Numbered from the stretch's first letter, positions 48,138-56,830 are shown. The stretch is 64,000 nucleotides of DNA from Bacteroidales bacterium (GCA_017559955.1 JAFYPQ010000030.1:20552-84551); one strand, 5' to 3'. Program-made: numbers and translations. Notes: generated by a model from the sequence alone, not told the origin.

Positions 48138-48860
48138 TTACTCGCAAACCGCACGAACTGATCTCCCGTAAGAACGGTAGTTAGTGAAGAAATCTACGGA
48201 ACTCGAACAGAAGCTCAAGCCATAAGCATAGTAGCCACTGCCTGGGAGGAGCAAACTCGACCAGTAGTTGCCATTACTACCCGTATCACGAAAATCGTCG
48301 TCGTTGCGAACACCCGTAGCAGGAAGAAAGATAATGTTACCGTTCTTTCTACTTATTACTTCGTATCCTTTTACTCCGTTGTGAGTTGTCCATCTCCAAA
48401 TGCAGTTGCTTCTTAATTCATCCCACTCACTTAATGTTGGCATACGCCATCTTCCCTCCCAATTTACTCTTGCTACATCATCTGTGAGTTCAAGGGAGCT
48501 TTTTTTATCAACAATGCCATACTGCGGATCTGAACAATATTTAGTAAGTGTAATCTCTGAACCTTCACTGTATTTATAGGTACTCCAGTTATAAGTAGTT
48601 TTTGCGGTAGTTTCACCCCATGCAAAATAGTCTCCGTACTCCTCGGGAGCGGTGGCTCCTACATTATAGGTTGCCCATTTTACAGACAAACCAAGTTCTA
48701 CATATTCATGTCCATTATGTTTTTGTGTAGGTCCTAAACTTACTCCTCCATTATTTATTAATCCATCTTCATTCCCATCTCCGGTACATGAGGTTATTGT
48801 TAGTAAGAACAATGCTATAAGTATACTAAAAATGCTTAAATAATTTTTTAACTGATTCAT
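48138..48860 (-). CDS. Lipoprotein with Fibrobacter succinogenes major paralogous (FISUMP) domain
   Basis: A 240-residue protein with signal peptide and lipobox ITSC at about residue 25, so probably an outer-membrane or surface lipoprotein. The FISUMP-type domain is clear from GHEYVELGLSVKWATYNVGA, GDYFAWGETT, GRWRMPTLSEWDEL, FLPATGVRN and the end YGRSVRAVC. The domain is abundant in gut Bacteroidetes and has no known activity. The gene starts 46 bp downstream of a structured RNA transcribed in the same direction, which could be its leader. Confidence 0.82.
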   Translation of the reverse strand: MNQLKNYLSIFSILIALFLLTITSCTGDGNEDGLINNGGVSLGPTQKHNGHEYVELGLSVKWATYNVGATAPEEYGDYFAWGETTAKTTYNWSTYKYSEGSEITLTKYCSDPQYGIVDKKSSLELTDDVARVNWEGRWRMPTLSEWDELRSNCIWRWTTHNGVKGYEVISRKNGNIIFLPATGVRNDDDFRDTGSNGNYWSSLLLPGSGYYAYGLSFCSSSVDFFTNYRSYGRSVRAVCE

Positions 48861-48906
48861 AATTATATTATTTTATATTAGTAAAAATGTTCCTATATAA
48901 CTTCAA

Positions 48907-49120
48907 ACACGCACATAAAAAAAGCACGGAACTTTTACAATATTCCCCCTTTGAGGTGTTTGGCGTAACCCAGACAGAAGAACAGATAAAAGCCCGTACC
49001 TATATAGTACGAGCATTCTAACCATCAATCTTTTCTGTCTTTTTATAGTCGCCAAACTTTCAAAGGAAAAGAATAATCGCTAAAACGCTTTTTTCAATAT
49101 GTATTTTAAAATGTGCGTAT
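48907..49120 (-). ncRNA. Rod-shaped structured RNA (6S-like candidate), copy A
   Basis: On the minus strand, ATACGCACAT (49111-49120) pairs with ATGTGCGTGT (48907-48916) to close a long rod. Inner helices are CCTTTGA with TCAAAGG, GTTTGGCG with CGCCAAAC, AAGACAGAA with TTCTGTCT, and an apical GCTCGTAC with GTACGGGC. Copy B at 58190-58395 keeps the fold with changed but paired bases in two helices. Length is about 214 nt. A rod of this size with a bulge-rich outer half resembles 6S RNA or the Bacteroidales-1 motif, but I cannot confirm either. The remaining 48861-49369 gap holds only promoters. Confidence 0.65.
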
Positions 49121-49148
49121 CAAACGTACGCTATTATTTCATAGGCAA
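49121..49148 (-). promoter_or_regulatory. Promoter of structured RNA copy A
   Basis: On the minus strand TTG (49146-49148), 17 bp and TACGTTTG (49121-49128) abut the RNA's closing stem. The spacer sequence CCTATGAAA is shared with copy B. Confidence 0.75.
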
Positions 49149-49369
49149 TTCTTTTTTTCTCACCACACTCTCTATATTAGAAAGATAGATAATTGATGAG
49201 ATATTATTAATATATGTATGTTCTAACTCTATTTTTATGTTCTCAATTCTACAAATATATTAATAAAATCTAAATTATCAAAGGATAGATGTTTATTTAT
49301 TTGTAATGTTGCAGACTCTTTCAATCAAACTCTTTACTTCTGTTTTTTGTTATAGCAAAAAATGATGTT

Positions 49370-49816
49370 ATGACAGAAGATAAAAAATATCGATTACTGA
49401 AATATTCGTTTAAGGCTGAGGTTAATATTGCAATTCTGTTTTTAAGGGTATTTGTGGGGATTATGATGATGACTCACGCCATTGATAAAATTGAGAATTT
49501 TAGTAACATTGCAGAGGGTTTTCCTACGCCATTTGGCATTAACGCTTGGGTAGGTCTTACGCTTATTACCATTGTTGAGTTTGCTTGCTCAGTTATGTTG
49601 ATTGTTGGCTTTTTTACCCGTTTAGCAGCTTTTATTTTAATGTTGGGTATGGTTACGGCTGCCTTTTTCACTTTCCCCGAATTTATTCTTAAACAGAGCG
49701 AACTTGCAATGATGTATTTGGCTGTTTATATTGTTTTGTTTATTACGGGTGGCGGAAGGTTTACTATTGACCAATTTATTAGACGTATATATTTAAAAAA
49801 GAGGATAAACCGTTAA
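49370..49816 (+). CDS. DoxX family membrane protein
   Basis: A 148-residue protein with four membrane segments; the DoxX pattern is LFLRVFVGIMMMTHAIDKI, AFPTPFG-like GFPTPFGINAWVGLTLITIVEFACSVMLIVGFFTRLAAF and FILKQSELAMMYLAVYIVLFITGGGRFTID. DoxX proteins are linked to respiratory or thiol-stress functions in some bacteria; the role here is unknown. It stands alone on the plus strand between two minus-strand units. Confidence 0.88.
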   Translation: MTEDKKYRLLKYSFKAEVNIAILFLRVFVGIMMMTHAIDKIENFSNIAEGFPTPFGINAWVGLTLITIVEFACSVMLIVGFFTRLAAFILMLGMVTAAFFTFPEFILKQSELAMMYLAVYIVLFITGGGRFTIDQFIRRIYLKKRINR

Positions 49817-49829
49817 TGCTTATCCTCTT
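49795..49829. terminator. Terminator hairpin between DoxX and the FadL-like gene
   Basis: AAGAGGATAA (49799-49808) pairs with TTATCCTCTT (49820-49829). A T-run of six follows on the minus strand; it overlaps the DoxX stop and serves mainly the minus-strand FadL-like gene. Confidence 0.7.
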
Positions 49830-49848
49830 ATCCTATATATAGTATTGT

Positions 49849-51444
49849 TTAAAATTTTAAACCGAATGTAAATGTTATTGCATTTTGTTTTGTCTTAATC
49901 TCTGAACTTGCAGGAATGAGCGAACCATCACTGGCAAAGATTGGTGAGAATGAAAACATATCTGATTTTTGAGCAAAGTGTTGGTATGCAAAATCGAGAT
50001 AACATTTGCTGAATTTATACCCTGCTCCGCAACTATAATATGAGCCATTGCCCGGTAACATATAGGTTGTTTGCATTCCTGCGGTGGGTACTTCAACATT
50101 TACATCTTTCAACTCTGCTTTTATTGGTGATAACTGCAATGCGTATCCTGCTCTTAACGAAAGTGCATTGGTTGCCCTGAACTCTGCTCCTACTTTTACG
50201 GTATGACCGGGTTTGAAACACGCTTTATAGAATGCATTTTCTATCGGGAATTGCTCTCCGTCATACTCGTTCATTTGCATATTGTTATATGCTGTATATT
50301 GATAGTCGGCAGATATTATTGCTTTGCCTCCTGCTATATACGATGCTCCTACTTGAAAATTCCAAGGTGTTCGTATTTTTATTGTATTTGTTGCTACTGC
50401 AGGGGTTACTTGATACTCGTCTATTACATTCATTACTCCCTCAGCTACAATTTGGTTATCGATTGCAGCATCCATAGTTTGGTCGATAGTGAAGAAGGTT
50501 GGTGTATGTATTGTTGCTCCCAATCTTAAATTGTCTGTCAGACGTGCAATAATTCCAATTTTACCGTTAAATCCTACTCCTCGCATATTGTAGAATGTGT
50601 ATTTTTGAAAATTTGAGGAGGTGATGTTTCTCTCTATACCATTATCGACAAATACTCCGTCGGTATTGTGTAGGTCTTCGGTGTAATATATCTCACGACT
50701 TATGCTTACATCACGAATACCTAATGCCAATCCGAAATAGATGCGGTCGTTTATGTTTCCTCCAAAGTTTATGTTGTATTCGTCGTTACGCCCATCCTCT
50801 AATATTGTTGTGTATGATGAACCTGTTGTCTTCCCCGGCGTGTACAATCCGTAATATGTCGATGCTCCATCATAGGTTGGAGATATTAGATATGACTGAT
50901 ATCCTAATATCGACAACCAAGGCGAGGAGGTTTCGTAATACGAATCTCTATCTTTTGTTACAACAAGGTCGGTAGAGGGTATTCCGTTTGTTACCATCTC
51001 AAGGTAGTTTGTGAACGATGCTCCTAACTCGGGGGTTGCTGCGTTATATTTTCTCTTGTAGGATTGGTTACGGTTGTAAGTTACTCCTAAATTGAAATTT
51101 ATAAGTCCACTCGATTTCCCTGTAAAAAATGTGGTTACTAACGACATATTATCAAATGTAAAGGTTCCTTTTTTTGCTGTTTCGGCAAATGGCGAAGAGT
51201 TTGATGTCCATTGCCCACCCATCGATGCTGAAACCTCAGAGGAGCGATACACTCCTATTCCCGCAGGATTTTGTGCTATTGATGAAGGATCGCCTCCCAA
51301 GGATGTGAATGCTCCGCCCATAGAGATATAGCGTGCTGTTCCTTTTATTTGACTTGACGATATACTATATGCATCCATTGCTGTTTGTGCAGTTATTGCA
51401 AAAGGCAATGCCATTAACATTGATATTATGGTTAGTTTTTTCAT
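49849..51444 (-). CDS. FadL/OMPP1/TodX-family outer-membrane transport protein
   Basis: A 531-residue outer-membrane barrel protein with signal peptide (residues 1-20). The N-terminal hatch is recognisable: MDAYSISSSQIKGTARYISMGGAFTSLGGDPSSIAQNPAGIGVYRSSE-like pattern, including NPAG, typical of OMPP1. The end QNAITFTFGLKF closes a barrel with an aromatic terminal Phe. Such proteins move hydrophobic compounds across the outer membrane. A GTG start 13 codons upstream overlaps the preceding gene and is rejected. The Tyr-rich secreted protein gene ends 19 bp before it, so the two are one transcript. Confidence 0.87.
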   Translation of the reverse strand: MKKLTIISMLMALPFAITAQTAMDAYSISSSQIKGTARYISMGGAFTSLGGDPSSIAQNPAGIGVYRSSEVSASMGGQWTSNSSPFAETAKKGTFTFDNMSLVTTFFTGKSSGLINFNLGVTYNRNQSYKRKYNAATPELGASFTNYLEMVTNGIPSTDLVVTKDRDSYYETSSPWLSILGYQSYLISPTYDGASTYYGLYTPGKTTGSSYTTILEDGRNDEYNINFGGNINDRIYFGLALGIRDVSISREIYYTEDLHNTDGVFVDNGIERNITSSNFQKYTFYNMRGVGFNGKIGIIARLTDNLRLGATIHTPTFFTIDQTMDAAIDNQIVAEGVMNVIDEYQVTPAVATNTIKIRTPWNFQVGASYIAGGKAIISADYQYTAYNNMQMNEYDGEQFPIENAFYKACFKPGHTVKVGAEFRATNALSLRAGYALQLSPIKAELKDVNVEVPTAGMQTTYMLPGNGSYYSCGAGYKFSKCYLDFAYQHFAQKSDMFSFSPIFASDGSLIPASSEIKTKQNAITFTFGLKF

Positions 51445-51463
51445 ATTTTTTCTCTTTTTATTG

Positions 51464-52537
51464 TTATCTTGAACCTCTTCCACCTACACTTCTTCCACTT
51501 GAACTTCTTACCGATGAACCTGAACTCATTCTGCTTCCGCCACCCGAATTACTTGGTGAATAACTTTGACGTGATGGGGTTGTAGTTGATGGTTTTGATG
51601 ATGGTCGTGTGTATGAACCTCCGCTTGACGATGTTCCTTTATTTTTACCTCCGCTTGATGTTCTGCCGCCATACGAAGGTGTTGTTTTTTTATCGGGCAT
51701 ATTATTTCGGTTAGGTGCAACGTTTTGGTTATTGCGAGGTTGTTGCGTTGCCCCGTTAAATCGTGTTGCTCCATCGGTACGTCCTCCTGTTCCTACCGAA
51801 CCTCCGGGGTTATAACGTGGTCCGTGATTACTGTTGGGGCGTGGAGTCTCTGGTTTGTATGTAGGACGATGCGACGGTGCCGGTGGCGTGGGTCGATATC
51901 CCGGATATGGTCTTGACGGATAATAACTCGGATAGTAGGGATTATAGGCTGTTGGCCAATACCATGGATCGTATCTCCATGGATTATACCATGAGTTATA
52001 GTACCAAGAGTTGTAATACCATGGATTATATGTAACATTCCATCTCCAAGGGGTTAGCCACGGCGTTGTTATAATGTTTACCGATGCTATGTAGGGAGTG
52101 TAGTCATCTTCTATCAAATAGATTTCACGATAATCGGGATCGATTACATATATTCCTACCTCGGAATTATGAAAACGTCTGATACGCTCAGCATACTCCA
52201 TACCCTCAGTTCCTACTCCGTTAACATAGTATGTTTGTGTGGTGGTAGTAGTTGTTGTGGTGGTTTGTTGCAATGGTTCTTGTGTGGCGTAATCAGATGT
52301 ATAGTCTGATGTGTACCTTCTGTTGTAGGTATCTACATCAATATCTCTTTGCTCTGATTGCGATACTGTTGGTTGCACTGTTGTTGTGGTGGTGGTTGTC
52401 TCAACCTTTTTTACCTCCGTTGATACTTTCTTTGCCTTAGGCGTATAGTATATATCATCTTCAAATACTGTTCTCTGTGCCAATACTGAGATTGACAACA
52501 TTAACATAATTGCTATAAATATATTCCTTGTTTTCAT
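51464..52537 (-). CDS. Secreted Tyr/Trp/Pro-rich and Ser/Gly/Arg-rich low-complexity protein
   Basis: A 357-residue protein whose family I do not recognise. The start is the ATG at 52537, giving a signal peptide ending SVLAQR. A Thr/Gln stretch (QQTTTTTTTTTQ) precedes a folded segment (VGIYVIDPDYREIYLIEDDYTPYIASV). Then comes a Tyr/Trp/Pro-rich run (WYYNSWYYNSWYNPWRYD and similar) and a Ser/Gly/Arg-rich C-terminus ending GRGSR. Such composition suggests a disordered or cross-linked surface protein. It precedes the FadL-like gene by 19 bp. The codons for the upstream 57 residues include the promoter region. Confidence 0.72.
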   Translation of the reverse strand: MKTRNIFIAIMLMLSISVLAQRTVFEDDIYYTPKAKKVSTEVKKVETTTTTTTVQPTVSQSEQRDIDVDTYNRRYTSDYTSDYATQEPLQQTTTTTTTTTQTYYVNGVGTEGMEYAERIRRFHNSEVGIYVIDPDYREIYLIEDDYTPYIASVNIITTPWLTPWRWNVTYNPWYYNSWYYNSWYNPWRYDPWYWPTAYNPYYPSYYPSRPYPGYRPTPPAPSHRPTYKPETPRPNSNHGPRYNPGGSVGTGGRTDGATRFNGATQQPRNNQNVAPNRNNMPDKKTTPSYGGRTSSGGKNKGTSSSGGSYTRPSSKPSTTTPSRQSYSPSNSGGGSRMSSGSSVRSSSGRSVGGRGSR

Positions 52538-52614
52538 AATATATGTGGTTTTTGTTTCTACCTTATTGACAATTATAAATTGAAATGGTTTAGAAACAAT
52601 TTTTATTTTTGATG

Positions 52615-52622
52615 TAAAGATA
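52615..52622 (-). promoter_or_regulatory. Weak -7 box (TATCTTTA) before the Tyr-rich protein; start of the 52538-53172 gap
   Basis: TATCTTTA has one mismatch to TAnnTTTG and lies 77 bp before the ATG. Upstream in the same 635-bp gap are a GAAGCGGGT/ACCCGCTTC hairpin (52691-52722), the 135-bp tandem repeat, and a stretch of TTCTAATTCCTAATT and AACTAACAACTG repeats up to 53155. No gene is seen in it. Confidence 0.35.
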
Positions 52623-52776
52623 GTGTTTTTAGCTGAATTTAGGGTGTAATTCTTGTTTTTATAAGCTGTTTCAATCTCAGTTTTAATAGCGAAGCGGGTC
52701 TTGCTCACGCAATACCCGCTTCTTCGATAAAGAAAATAGGAAATATATAAAACACAATTGGCTCGCTTCGCTCGCC

Positions 52777-53060
52777 CAAATTGCTATCGCTCGGCAATAT
52801 TCAAATAAATTTGATATTGCTCTCGCTTAATCGCAATTTTGGCTCTTTTCTATTTTATCGCAACAGTGACTCGCTTTTACAAAATCGCAATTTTAGTTCA
52901 AGTCTTTCTCTCAAATTGCTATCGCTCGGCAATATTCAAATAAATTTGATATTGCTCTCGCTTAATCGCAATTTTGGCTCTTTTCTATTTTATCGCAACA
53001 GTGGCTCGCTTTTACAAAATCGCAATTTTAGTTCAAGTCTTTCTCTCAAATTGCTATCGC
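52777..53060. repeat. 135-bp tandem repeat, 2.1 copies
   Basis: Units start at 52777, 52912 and 53047 (partial) and the two full units differ at one base that I can see. Each unit contains a near-perfect palindrome (GCAATATTCAAAT/AATTTGATATTGC) and CTCGCTT-type segments that resemble the promoter-bearing repeat found at 29958 and 53813. An open frame of 96 residues across it is an artefact of the repeat. Confidence 0.9.
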
Positions 53061-53172
53061 AGAATTTCTAATTCCTAATTGGCACACAGTGCCGAACTAA
53101 TTTCTCATTGTGACACAGCCACAAACAACTAACAACTGATAGCTGACAGCTACTTATATAACAATAATAGTT

Positions 53173-53745
53173 CTAAGATTGTTCATCAGATAGTGATTTC
53201 TCAGGCCTTAAATCGAAAGAAAATGCTATTATACTTAGTCCCCAATATATAAAGGTCATAGCACTCAAAAAGATTACTGCATATGAACTCATATATGGCA
53301 CATAAAAAAACATAAACGATATTAACAACATCAGTATGCCATTAAGCATATACAGCCACCACGGAGTATATATTTTTCGTATTGTCAAAGATGAGACTAT
53401 GTTATTTACTCCTTTAAATAAAAAGACAAAAGCAAAAAAATATGGTAATACCATTTCACTTAACACTATATTGCTTAAAAGCGTAAAGCCGATAAATATA
53501 TCTAATACTCCGCCTGCTAACCACCATCCCCAATTGTGGCGGTATCGTTTTGCATCAGAAGATATTAATAGTTGCACCACTCCATATGCCACCAATGCCC
53601 AACCTAACAACATTGATACTACTTCGTAACCTATTGCCGGTGAAAATATTATCCATAATCCTAATGGTATGAATAATATTCCTATTATCATAAATACCCA
53701 CCAGAATTTTGTCTTACCCCAAAAATTAATTATTGATATATCCAT
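53173..53745 (-). CDS. HdeD/DUF308 family membrane protein
   Basis: A 190-residue protein with six membrane segments arranged as three pairs, the HdeD-like pattern: WWVFMIIGILFIPLGLWIIFSP, GWALVAYGVVQLLI, GWWLAGGVLDIFIGFTLL, PYFFAFVFLFKGVNNI. HdeD is an acid-resistance membrane protein in E. coli; for this family in Bacteroidetes the role is unknown. It is monocistronic and divergent from the porin gene. Confidence 0.85.
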   Translation of the reverse strand: MDISIINFWGKTKFWWVFMIIGILFIPLGLWIIFSPAIGYEVVSMLLGWALVAYGVVQLLISSDAKRYRHNWGWWLAGGVLDIFIGFTLLSNIVLSEMVLPYFFAFVFLFKGVNNIVSSLTIRKIYTPWWLYMLNGILMLLISFMFFYVPYMSSYAVIFLSAMTFIYWGLSIIAFSFDLRPEKSLSDEQS

Positions 53746-53812
53746 AATTGTTTATTTTTTATTCTCTAAACAATATTTGTTACCTTTTTGTTCGATTATA
53801 AGTAAAAAAATA

Positions 53813-53881
53813 AATACTCTCGCTCGCTATTAAGATATTCAAGCAAGCTTGATATATTTTGCTCGCTTATTCGTATCTTTG
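53813..53881 (+). repeat. Promoter-bearing palindromic repeat (copy 2)
   Basis: Same family as 29958-30030: ATACTCTCGCTCGCT, the core CAAGCAAGCTTG and TTGCTCGCTTATTCG followed by TATCTTTG (53874-53881). It lies in tandem with copy 3, upstream of the porin gene. Confidence 0.78.
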
Positions 53882-53890
53882 AGATAAATC

Positions 53891-53965
53891 TCGAAGATAC
53901 TCTGCACTCACTGTGAAAAATATCGAAGCAAGCTTCGTATTTCTCACTCGTTTATCGTATCTTTG
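53891..53965 (+). repeat. Promoter-bearing palindromic repeat (copy 3), porin promoter
   Basis: Diverged copy with the perfect palindrome CGAAGCAAGCTTCG and the end CTCGTTTATCG then TATCTTTG (53958-53965). The -7 box ends 4 bp before the ATG at 53970, so the porin mRNA would be leaderless or nearly so. Confidence 0.78.
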
Positions 53966-53969
53966 TAAA

Positions 53970-55955
53970 ATGAAACATTTTCTGAGCGTAGTATTAGTCG
54001 CAACGTTGTGTATAGTTTCTCTTAATGCCCAAAAGAAAGAGAAGATAGGAGAACCCTATGCTTGGCGTTTGTCTGAAACTTTAGGGACCCGATACCGTGT
54101 TCCTATTGATACGTTACACCTTAATTTCTTCCAAACAGACCAGCCTTACTCATGGGACGATGGGGCGACAGGTGCCGGATACTTAGGTGGTCCGTCGATG
54201 TCGAGGATTGTTTTTAACAGATATGAGACTCCGGAATTTATGTTTAAATTCCCTTTTATGCGTAACATCGTTACTCCTCAAACCTATACCTTTTATAATA
54301 CACGTTTACCTATGACTTTGCTATCGTATATGAGCGGAGCAGGCAAAGAGAATAGGAATGATGATTTAAAGGCAACTTTCTCGGCTAACGTTAATAAAAA
54401 TCTGGGATTTGAAGGTAATGCCCAATATCTCTACAACAGAGGATATTATGCCCGACAACGTACAAAAAACTTTAATTGGCAATTGGCAGGGAATTATGTG
54501 TGCGACAAATATCAACTCGATGTTATGTTTAACGCATATAGTTTGACTATGCAAGAGAATGGTGGTATTAAAGATGATGCATTTATTCTTCGCCCCGATA
54601 ATGTTGACAATGGCAGGGGTAATGTAGGCAGTAAAGATATTCCTGTTAATCTTAATGGAGCTCTTACTCGTCTGAAAGGTAAAAATGTTTATGCCACTCA
54701 TCGATATAATATAGGTAGTTATAAGACTAAAATTATTAACGACACTTTATCGGTTGAAGAGTATGTTCCTGTAATGAGCATTATTCATACTTTCGACTTT
54801 GAAGATAACCAACGTGGTTTCTCGGATTACAATGCAGACGACAATAAAAACTATTTTAAAAACTCTTATATAAACGATGGTATTACAAACGATACTACTT
54901 CGTATTGGAAAATAAGCAATACCATAGGTGTTTCGCTTTTGGAGGGATTCTCGAAACGTGCAAAAATGGGGGTATCGGCTTTTGCAACATACGAAGTACG
55001 CCGATTTAAACTTATGCCTACTCCTTCTCCCGAATCGGCAAACACTCCTCCGCAGCTTCCTATGTTACCCGAAGAAGAATATCCTTTTGAGGCTCAAAAA
55101 AATATGCTTACTACTACCGACAACATTATTTGGGTTGGTGGAGAACTTTCGAAACGTCAAGGTTCTTTATTGACATATGATGTTAAGGGTAAATGGGGAT
55201 TAACCGGATCGGAGCTTGGGTCGATGGATATTGAGGGAGGTATTCAATCGAAATTTAAATTCTTGAAAGATTCTCTAACCATAAGAGCATACGGTTTCTT
55301 TAAAAACATTGAACCCAATTTTTATACAAAGAGATACAACTCCAACCATTTCGTTTGGAATAACGACTTTGGTAAAATTCGTAAATTCAGAGTTGGAGGA
55401 GAGATTTTAATCCCTGGTTGGGGAACATATATTAATGTAGGATTTGAAAATATTCAAAATCACGTATATTTTAATAAAGATAATCTTCCTACACAAGAGA
55501 GCGATAATATTCAACTATTTACAGCAACTCTTAAACAGAAGCTTAACGTAAGCGTTGTGCATCTCGATATTGAAGCTATTTATCAGGCTTCGAGCAAACA
55601 GAGTGCTATACCTGTTCCTGCTCTATCGGCATACGGAAACCTTTACGTATTATTTAAAATTGCCAAAGTATTAGAGACTCAAATTGGTGTTGATTGTCGC
55701 TATAACACCTTGTATTATAGCGAAATTTACAATCCCGCAACCGCCACATTCAGAGTTCAAGACGAATATAAAGTTGGTAACTATCCGTTTATGAACGTTT
55801 ATGCCAATATGAAACTTAAAATGGTTCGCTTCTACGTTATGTACAGCCACTTCAATAAAGGATTGTTTGGGGGCAACAACTATATGAATATGCCTCACTA
55901 TCCTATGAATCCAGCTTCGTTTCAGTTTGGAGTAAGTGTCGATTTTGCCAACTAA
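53970..55955 (+). CDS. Putative porin (Porin_10-type outer-membrane protein)
   Basis: A 661-residue protein with a signal peptide ending SLNAQKK, then the conserved start RLSETLGTRYRVPIDTLHLNFF of the Bacteroidetes putative porin family (PF14121-like) and many amphipathic strands ending FQFGVSVDFAN. The frame continues upstream for 19 codons through the promoter repeat; the ATG at 53970 is chosen because it is preceded by the -7 box and begins a proper signal peptide. A solute-binding-protein gene follows after 12 bp. Confidence 0.88.
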   Translation: MKHFLSVVLVATLCIVSLNAQKKEKIGEPYAWRLSETLGTRYRVPIDTLHLNFFQTDQPYSWDDGATGAGYLGGPSMSRIVFNRYETPEFMFKFPFMRNIVTPQTYTFYNTRLPMTLLSYMSGAGKENRNDDLKATFSANVNKNLGFEGNAQYLYNRGYYARQRTKNFNWQLAGNYVCDKYQLDVMFNAYSLTMQENGGIKDDAFILRPDNVDNGRGNVGSKDIPVNLNGALTRLKGKNVYATHRYNIGSYKTKIINDTLSVEEYVPVMSIIHTFDFEDNQRGFSDYNADDNKNYFKNSYINDGITNDTTSYWKISNTIGVSLLEGFSKRAKMGVSAFATYEVRRFKLMPTPSPESANTPPQLPMLPEEEYPFEAQKNMLTTTDNIIWVGGELSKRQGSLLTYDVKGKWGLTGSELGSMDIEGGIQSKFKFLKDSLTIRAYGFFKNIEPNFYTKRYNSNHFVWNNDFGKIRKFRVGGEILIPGWGTYINVGFENIQNHVYFNKDNLPTQESDNIQLFTATLKQKLNVSVVHLDIEAIYQASSKQSAIPVPALSAYGNLYVLFKIAKVLETQIGVDCRYNTLYYSEIYNPATATFRVQDEYKVGNYPFMNVYANMKLKMVRFYVMYSHFNKGLFGGNNYMNMPHYPMNPASFQFGVSVDFAN

Positions 55956-55967
55956 AACACCATTCAT

Positions 55968-56771
55968 ATGAAAAGAGTCATAAAAGGGAATATAATATCA
56001 TACTTTATTTTGCTTGCCATAACCATAAGTTCAATGGTATTTATAAAAAGGTGTAACATTAATCAGGCATATACTAAAAGAGACTACAACGAAATTGCCA
56101 ACGATACTCTTAGATTTATTACCAATATATATTTTAACGACACAATTGAAGGCTCTACTCTTATAAATTATGAATTGGCCGAACTTATTGGAGATGAGAG
56201 CGGATTGACTTACAAGATTGATACCTTAAATAGTTTAACTGAGAGTATTACTCTTCTGTACAGTAATAAGTACGACATCATAGCCCGTCCTATTTTCGCT
56301 ACAACTAAAAGCAAAGAGGAACTTTTGTTTAGCAACGAAATAAGTAATAAAGATAACAATTTGGTTGTTGTTCAACGCATCGACGGCAATATAAAGAGCA
56401 ATTTGGATTTGGCTCGAAAAACTGTAAGCATTATCGACGATGAGAGTATTAATATGATTATTGAAAATATTGCCTACGAAATTGGAGATTCGATATATGC
56501 CGATATTAAACATAATTGCAGCGTAGAACAACTTATTACTATGGTTAACGATTCGACAATCGATTATGCAGTATGCGGTATAGCAATGGCTAAACGTATG
56601 AAAGAGTTTCTTCCCCAAATTGACATTGACACAAAAATAAGCATACCCATACCTCAAGCTTGGGGCGTAAGACTCTCCTCGCCTATTTTAAGGGATAGTA
56701 TTAATATTTGGTTAGAGAGGGCAAAAACAAAAGATAAATACAAAAACATAATGAACAAATACGAATTTTAA
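55968..56771 (+). CDS. Membrane-anchored solute-binding (SBP_bac_3/MltF-like) protein
   Basis: A 267-residue protein with an N-terminal signal or anchor (about residues 9-26) and a type 3 solute-binding fold: NYELAELIGDESGLTYKI, NKYDIIARPIFATTKSKEELLFSNE, LDLARKTVSI and IPQAWGVRLSSPILRDSINIWLERA. The arrangement resembles the sensor half of MltF without the transglycosylase half, a form common in Bacteroidetes. It sits 12 bp after the putative porin and they form one transcript ended by a terminator. Confidence 0.77.
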   Translation: MKRVIKGNIISYFILLAITISSMVFIKRCNINQAYTKRDYNEIANDTLRFITNIYFNDTIEGSTLINYELAELIGDESGLTYKIDTLNSLTESITLLYSNKYDIIARPIFATTKSKEELLFSNEISNKDNNLVVVQRIDGNIKSNLDLARKTVSIIDDESINMIIENIAYEIGDSIYADIKHNCSVEQLITMVNDSTIDYAVCGIAMAKRMKEFLPQIDIDTKISIPIPQAWGVRLSSPILRDSINIWLERAKTKDKYKNIMNKYEF

Positions 56772-56780
56772 TAGTTATAC

Positions 56781-56809
56781 AATGGAGAGAGAGACTCTCC
56801 ATTTTTTTT
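56781..56809 (+). terminator. Intrinsic terminator of the porin-SBP operon
   Basis: AATGGAGAG (56781-56789) pairs with CTCTCCATT (56795-56803), loop of 5 nt, then six more Ts. Confidence 0.9.
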
Positions 56810-56830
56810 GACTTTTAAATTCTAAATTGT

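Noticed and set aside
52777..53060. Possible CRISPR array
   Set aside because: The units are identical along their whole 135 bp with no variable spacers and no cas genes nearby.
52781..53071. 96-codon plus-strand frame with an internally repeated peptide
   Set aside because: It is produced by the 135-bp noncoding tandem repeat and has no start context or family resemblance.
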